Shown here: in pieces, positions 5,125 through 8,126 of the stretch | Layout of the letters: each line of letters begins with the position of its first letter | How positions within the stretch are numbered: position 1 is the stretch's first letter | Origin: JAFNAG01 sp964353465 | Lineage (GTDB): Bacteria > Acidobacteriota > UBA6911 | Direction of reading: 5' to 3' | Length of the DNA: 8,126 bases | NCBI GenBank assembly: GCA_964353465.1 | Contig: CAYGWQ010000253.1 | Location: 1 to 8,126, forward strand | Translations under genes and position numbers: made by a program | Notes under the pieces: model-generated | The model's input: only the letters and a program-made list of their open reading frames with translations | The model's database searches: none | What the model was told of the DNA's origin: nothing

Positions 5125-6576
5125 ATGGCTTATGTCAGGAAACGAGGAAACCAGCTCGCAATCGTTCTGGGAGAGCGCGACCCCGAAAGCGGTAAGGTGT
5201 GCCAGCGTATCCTCTTTACCTTTTACTCGAAAAAGGAAGCCATCGCGGCGCTCGACGACAGCCAGGGCCAGATCCTCCAGGGGCTGCTCGAGTGCGAGTA
5301 TCCGGAGATCCGCTTCAACTGGAAACAAATCTGGTGGGCCGTCGCGAGGAACATGGAGGCCCTGCCGGAACAGTACGAATACCGGGAGGCGGAAATGGTG
5401 AAGCGCTTCCGCTCCGACCTTTGCGCCTTCACGCGCCAGCTGGTGCTCAACGATCCTCAGTGGCTCTTTTCCTCGGCCGAACTCCTGAGGCAACATCGCT
5501 TCGAGCTCGAGTATCTGATCGAGCTGATCGGCTGGCGCCTGAAGCTCTGCGATGCCAAACCGGACGAGTTTAACCGGGACAACGAATTCTACTGGCGTTT
5601 TCGCCTGCGGGGCAGAGAGGTGCCGGTGGATACGGAAGAGGGGATATCCGCGCTCTACGACCAAGGCGATCTCGACCGAACCGAGGCAGTCGCGCGGCTC
5701 CTGGTCGACACGTTTGAAGACGATGCCGAGAACCACAACTACCTTGGTATGATCGCACTCGACCGCGGCATCCTCGATCAGGCAGCCCGGCGCTTCACCA
5801 CGATGATGGAGCTGGCGCGGAAGCGCCTGCCGCGGCGGCTGACGCCGCGGCTGTTCAGAAACAACCATCGCGGCAAGCCCTATCGCCGCGGGCTCAGCAA
5901 TCTGATCATCACGCTCAACAGGCTGGGACAGTACGATAAGGCACTCGCGCACGCGGATCAGCTCGAAAGGATTTGCGGCGACGATGCCGGCGCCGATTAT
6001 TACCGGGCCCTGATGCACCTCAACCGCGGCGCGTGGGAAGACGCGGCAAGAACCGCCCGGCGCATCCGGAATCTGTGGCAGGAAATGAGCTTCGTCGCCG
6101 CCCTGGCCTCTTTCGAAATGGGGCGGCGGGAAGAAAGCGTTGCCGACTTCCTCCACGGCGCGTGCAACCACCCCGCGGCCGCCCAACTGATTGCCGGCAG
6201 GCGCGCGAAAAAGCCAACCACCCACAACGAAGCGCGCGACTGGGAGGTCGGCACGGCCTTGTTAAAGAATGCCGGCGCTTATTTTGCACAGAGGGGAGCG
6301 CGGGCGCGACGCTTCCTTACATCCCTGATCACAAGCCCCGGCATTGCGGAGCTCATGAGCGCTGTCGAGGAGACGCGGCGACAGCGGGACCAGGAGCGGC
6401 AAGGGAGCACCAGGGTCGCGTGGGACCTGCTCCGGCGCATGGAGTCGGTCAAATTTGCCCAGGAGCGCGCTGTTGAAATCTGCCGCCAGTTCCATTCCGC
6501 GGGGCGACTCCGAGAGCGAGAGTGCAGCGCAAGCAAGCTGAATAGGGCACCAGAGAGAGTGGAGGATCGCAGATGA
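5125..6576 (+). CDS. Tetratricopeptide-repeat protein, 483 residues
   Basis: This is a cytoplasmic protein with no signal peptide or membrane span. Residues 1-45 form a conserved start, MAYVRKRGNQLAIVLGERDP followed by RILFTFYSKKEAIAAL. Residues 50-170 are mostly helical, with Trp/Tyr-rich motifs (YPEIRFNWKQIWWAV, HRFELEYLIELIGWRLKLC, NRDNEFYWRFRLRGREVP). TPR-type helix pairs cover about residues 173-365, seen as ALYDQGDLDRTEAVARLL, ENHNYLGMIALDRGILDQAA, GLSNLIITLNRLGQYDKALA and ADYYRALMHLNRGAWEDAAR. TPRs bind partner proteins, so a scaffold or adaptor role is likely, but no partner is evident. The C-terminal 100 residues are basic and charged. ATG 5125 has GGAGGT (5115-5120) four bases upstream. 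The upstream GTG at 5059 is rejected for lack of such a site and because the conserved start is at MAYVRKRG. I recall close relatives annotated only as TPR proteins. Confidence 0.9.
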   Translation: MAYVRKRGNQLAIVLGERDPESGKVCQRILFTFYSKKEAIAALDDSQGQILQGLLECEYPEIRFNWKQIWWAVARNMEALPEQYEYREAEMVKRFRSDLCAFTRQLVLNDPQWLFSSAELLRQHRFELEYLIELIGWRLKLCDAKPDEFNRDNEFYWRFRLRGREVPVDTEEGISALYDQGDLDRTEAVARLLVDTFEDDAENHNYLGMIALDRGILDQAARRFTTMMELARKRLPRRLTPRLFRNNHRGKPYRRGLSNLIITLNRLGQYDKALAHADQLERICGDDAGADYYRALMHLNRGAWEDAARTARRIRNLWQEMSFVAALASFEMGRREESVADFLHGACNHPAAAQLIAGRRAKKPTTHNEARDWEVGTALLKNAGAYFAQRGARARRFLTSLITSPGIAELMSAVEETRRQRDQERQGSTRVAWDLLRRMESVKFAQERAVEICRQFHSAGRLRERECSASKLNRAPERVEDRR

Positions 6577-6874
6577 GACTGCATCGGTGACTTAAGGAAC
6601 TCGATCATTTCAAGCCCCCAACGGCTCGCCATCTGGACGGACCGGCGCAGAACCTCAGCGGCTTGCAGGCCGCCTTCTTCGGACAAAGCGCTCCCGTCGT
6701 TGGCGCAAGACTGACGTGCGCAGTAGCGACTTTCGATCTACATACACCGCCCCACAACAGCCCCACTCATTCAGCCGGCTTGAGCTAGTCCCGGAAATCT
6801 ATTGTATTTGCATATGTTATGAACATTAGGCACTGGTTCATCGTCAGGCCTTTTGTGATTTCACTTTTTTTCGA

Positions 6875-6902
6875 TGCGCGAGAGGTGCCAACATCTCGCG
6901 CA
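6875..6902. repeat. Perfect 9-bp inverted repeat with 10-base loop
   Basis: TGCGCGAGA (6875-6883) and TCTCGCGCA (6894-6902) are exact reverse complements around GGTGCCAACA. A run of seven T's lies immediately to the left (6865-6871), which is the wrong side for a plus-strand terminator and reads as A's on the minus strand. Confidence 0.7.
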
Positions 6903-7025
6903 GTCAGATAGTGCGCACATGGAAATTATTTAAAATCACATGGTTATCGCAACTTTGCTACAATATAGGAAATTTGATAATCCGTTTAGAACATGGGATT
7001 TTCCCCGGGAAATTGCTCTAAAAAC

Positions 7026-7041
7026 AGCAGTGGCCACTGCT
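7026..7041. repeat. Perfect 16-bp palindrome
   Basis: AGCAGTGGCCACTGCT is identical to its reverse complement. With one unpaired T the symmetry extends to 23 bases (AACA on the left, TGTT on the right, 7023-7045). It lies 56 bases left of the tRNA fragment and could be a binding site for a dimeric protein; no owner is visible. Confidence 0.7.
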
Positions 7042-7096
7042 TGTTCCGCTCTCGTACCGTCGCCGTAATGTGCTGTAATACTTTAGCTTATGGGTT

Positions 7097-7141
7097 TGGT
7101 AGCGACGGTTGGAATCGAACCAACGACCTTGGGGTTATGAA
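7097..7141 (-). other. 3' fragment of a tRNA-Met gene, probable attachment site of an integrative element
   Basis: Read on the minus strand the 45 bases fold exactly as the 3' half of a tRNA. They comprise the anticodon loop TTCATAA with CAT, anticodon-stem 3' strand CCCCA, variable loop AGGTC, a perfect T-arm (GTTGG, TTCGATT, CCAAC), acceptor 3' strand CGTCGCT, discriminator A and an encoded CCA. The matching 5' half is missing: the bases before the loop (AGTCC) do not pair with CCCCA, and no AGCGACG acceptor strand or D-arm follows to the right. Identity beginning in the anticodon loop is the usual footprint of a tyrosine integrase that targets tRNA genes. The 5' side of the fragment faces right, so the element should lie to the right, toward parA. 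Confidence 0.75.
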
Positions 7142-7233
7142 GGACTAAACGGCCTGAACGCCGTACCAACACGTACTAAAATCACCAACAAAAACACGGT
7201 TCAAAGAATGAAGTTGTAGGACGGTGTCTGCGC
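7142..7233. other. Element-side sequence next to the attachment site
   Basis: This A/C-rich stretch has a 5-bp hairpin, ACGGC (7149-7153) and GCCGT (7160-7164), next to the crossover side of the tRNA fragment, and no gene. Such short inverted arms beside an attachment core can be integrase arm or core sites, but nothing here proves that. Confidence 0.3.
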
Positions 7234-7313
7234 CCGTAGGCGCCAGAACCGTTACACAACCGTTACACCCTTGTGTCCGTAGGTGCACAGGACCGTTGCA
7301 CAACCGTTACACC
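7234..7313. repeat. Iteron-like direct repeats upstream of parA
   Basis: Two copies of a roughly 37-base unit begin with CCGTAGG at 7234 and 7277. Each ends in a tandem pair of CCGTTACAC boxes: 7249-7257 and 7260-7268 in the first copy, 7293-7301 (one change, CCGTTGCAC) and 7304-7312 in the second. Within each pair the boxes repeat every 11 bases, one helical turn, and the pairs are 44 bases apart, four turns. All four boxes therefore face the same side of the DNA. The first copy also carries a hairpin, GCGCC-CGTA-GGCGC (7230-7243). Phased repeats 62 bases before a parA gene suggest a partition-complex or autoregulation site, or replication iterons. The repeats are certain; the role is inferred. 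Confidence 0.75.
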
Positions 7314-7374
7314 TTCTTCAGCCCGCGGCTCGTTCAAAGAGGGATTGGAGAGCAATCAAAGGAGGCGTTGAATC

Positions 7375-8126
7375 ATGTCCCATATCTTTACCCTTACCAA
7401 CGCAAAAGGGGGCTGTGGAAAGACCACCGTCGCCCTTAATCTTGCCGTCTGCTTTGCCAGATCTGGATACCGGACACTCGCGATTGATCTCGACCAGCAG
7501 GGGAACCTCAGTGGCGGGCTCGGTGTCGACCTGAACAAGCTGAACTCAACCGCGCATCGCCTGTTGATCAACGACACGCCCGAAATCCGCCGATACCTCG
7601 TCGAGATTCGTCCCCAGCTCCACCTCCTTCCCAATTCCATCGACATCGAAGCTGATGACCTCCTGGAGGCGAAGAAGGTGAACCGCGAACTCCTCCTGCG
7701 CCGGCAGCTGAAGCCGGTTCTGCCCGATTTCGATGTCGTTGTGATCGACACCCCGCCGGCTATGCGGGCCGCGACCGTCAACGCGCTGGTCGTGGCCGAT
7801 TCGGTGATCATTCCGATTGACTCAAGTTCGTTTGCTCTGCTCGGCATGAACCAGCTCCTCAAAACCATTGCCGCGATCAGCGAGACTCACAACCCTTCAC
7901 TGAAAATCAATGTTCTGACCACGATGTTTAACAAACGGCAGAACCTTGACAAGATCATCCGTCAGCAGGTCGAGGAATTCTTCGGTCCGAGCCTGGTCCT
8001 GGAATCGGTCATCCATCGTTACGTCGGCGTTGCCGAAGCCACCGCCATGAGGAGAGGCGTCGTGGAGAGTTCCACGACAAGTTCTGCCACCTTCGACTTC
8101 ATGAAACTGTTCAACGAACTCAAACG
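7375..8126 (+). CDS. parA: ParA-family partition ATPase (3' end beyond the window)
   Basis: The 250 visible residues contain the deviant Walker A motif NAKGGCGKTT (residues 9-18, signature Lys 11), the A' segment TLAIDLDQQGNLS (34-46), Walker B VVVIDTPPA (121-129), the switch-like ADSVIIPIDSSSFALLGMNQ (141-160), and the late motif VIHRYVGVAEAT typical of ParA/Soj proteins. Such ATPases bind DNA and ATP cooperatively and move plasmid, chromosome or integrative-element DNA with a ParB partner, which would be expected downstream, outside the window. There is no N-terminal helix-turn-helix, so it is the short (Soj-like or type Ib-like) form. ATG 7375 has GGAGG at 7361-7365, nine bases upstream. 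Phased repeats just upstream are the likely regulatory or centromere site. The frame is still open at the last base. A MinD or ArsA relative is unlikely given the DLDQQGN segment. Confidence 0.93.
   Translation, partial: MSHIFTLTNAKGGCGKTTVALNLAVCFARSGYRTLAIDLDQQGNLSGGLGVDLNKLNSTAHRLLINDTPEIRRYLVEIRPQLHLLPNSIDIEADDLLEAKKVNRELLLRRQLKPVLPDFDVVVIDTPPAMRAATVNALVVADSVIIPIDSSSFALLGMNQLLKTIAAISETHNPSLKINVLTTMFNKRQNLDKIIRQQVEEFFGPSLVLESVIHRYVGVAEATAMRRGVVESSTTSSATFDFMKLFNELK

Larger units (their letters stand above)
6577..7096. other. Gene-free, AT-richer region with palindromes
   Basis: No gene is convincing here. The first 160 bases contain a minus-strand open stretch (6737 to about 6590) with a protein-like reading, DGSALSEEGGLQAAEVLRRS and MASRWGLEMIEFLKS, but it has a stop just upstream and runs into the TPR gene, so it is at most a remnant. 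From about 6790 to 7020 the sequence turns clearly AT-richer than its surroundings. It holds a perfect 9-bp inverted repeat (6875-6902), ATGAAC (6819-6824) with GTTCAT (6836-6841), and a 16-bp palindrome (7026-7041). Possible roles are a promoter region or recombination sites; nothing decides between them. Confidence 0.45.

Noticed and set aside
5068..6225. Long minus-strand frame of 385 codons opposite the TPR gene
   Set aside because: It is the complementary shadow of a GC-rich gene. The plus-strand protein has a strong ribosome-binding site and clear TPR motifs, while the minus reading is a Pro/Arg/Gly-rich mixture without a domain.
6865..6902. Hairpin plus T-run as a transcription terminator
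   Set aside because: The T's precede the hairpin on the plus strand and read as A's after it on the minus strand, so neither orientation fits an intrinsic terminator.
7090..7180. A complete tRNA gene
   Set aside because: Only the 3' half is present. The bases 5' of the anticodon loop do not form an anticodon stem, and no D-arm or matching acceptor strand follows.
7234..7313. CRISPR array
   Set aside because: The repeat boxes are 9 bases long with 2-base and 24-base gaps, there are only two larger units, and no cas gene is present.

Overview
The window looks like an accessory region of a GC-rich bacterial chromosome. Several proteins belong to families of unknown function that I associate from memory with Acidobacteria-like and other GC-rich soil bacteria, but the phylum cannot be fixed from this sequence. 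Starts are mixed: some genes have strong Shine-Dalgarno sequences (GGAGGT, GGGAGGT, GGAGG), while two minus-strand genes have a -10 box placed so that the transcript would begin at the GTG start codon.

Left part (1-1336), genomic debris. The 3' end of an unrecognised plus-strand gene is followed tail to tail by a minus-strand fossil of a superfamily 2 helicase (203-745). The fossil has frameshifts, a small deletion and a large internal deletion joining the Walker A region to motif VI. A plus-strand remnant resembling region 4 of an ECF sigma factor follows (about 868-989), then about 350 bases without a gene and a candidate promoter.

Middle part (1293-5124), small genes of mostly unknown function. 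A plus-strand pair (1352-2107 and 2143-2529) is probably co-transcribed. On the minus strand lies a HigB/HigA-type toxin-antitoxin module (3441 down to 2784), with a perfect 18-bp palindrome between its -35 and -10 boxes. Upstream of it is another minus-strand pair: a conserved gene broken by a one-base frameshift (4829-4252), then a 184-residue protein (4227-3673) that lacks an OB fold but ends in an SSB-like acidic tip, DGDDEIPF. An open, protein-like stretch without a start codon follows it (3672-3481).

Right part (5125-8126). A long TPR protein (5125-6576) is transcribed away from the broken gene. A gene-poor, AT-richer stretch with palindromes follows. It ends at a 45-nt fragment of a tRNA-Met gene, from the anticodon loop to an encoded CCA (7097-7141, minus strand), the usual footprint of a tRNA-targeting integrase. 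The fragment's polarity puts the integrated element to its right. There, phased CCGTTACAC repeats (7234-7313) precede a ParA-family ATPase gene cut by the window end. The right edge therefore looks like one end of an integrative element or integrated plasmid with a partition locus, and the left part like older turnover.
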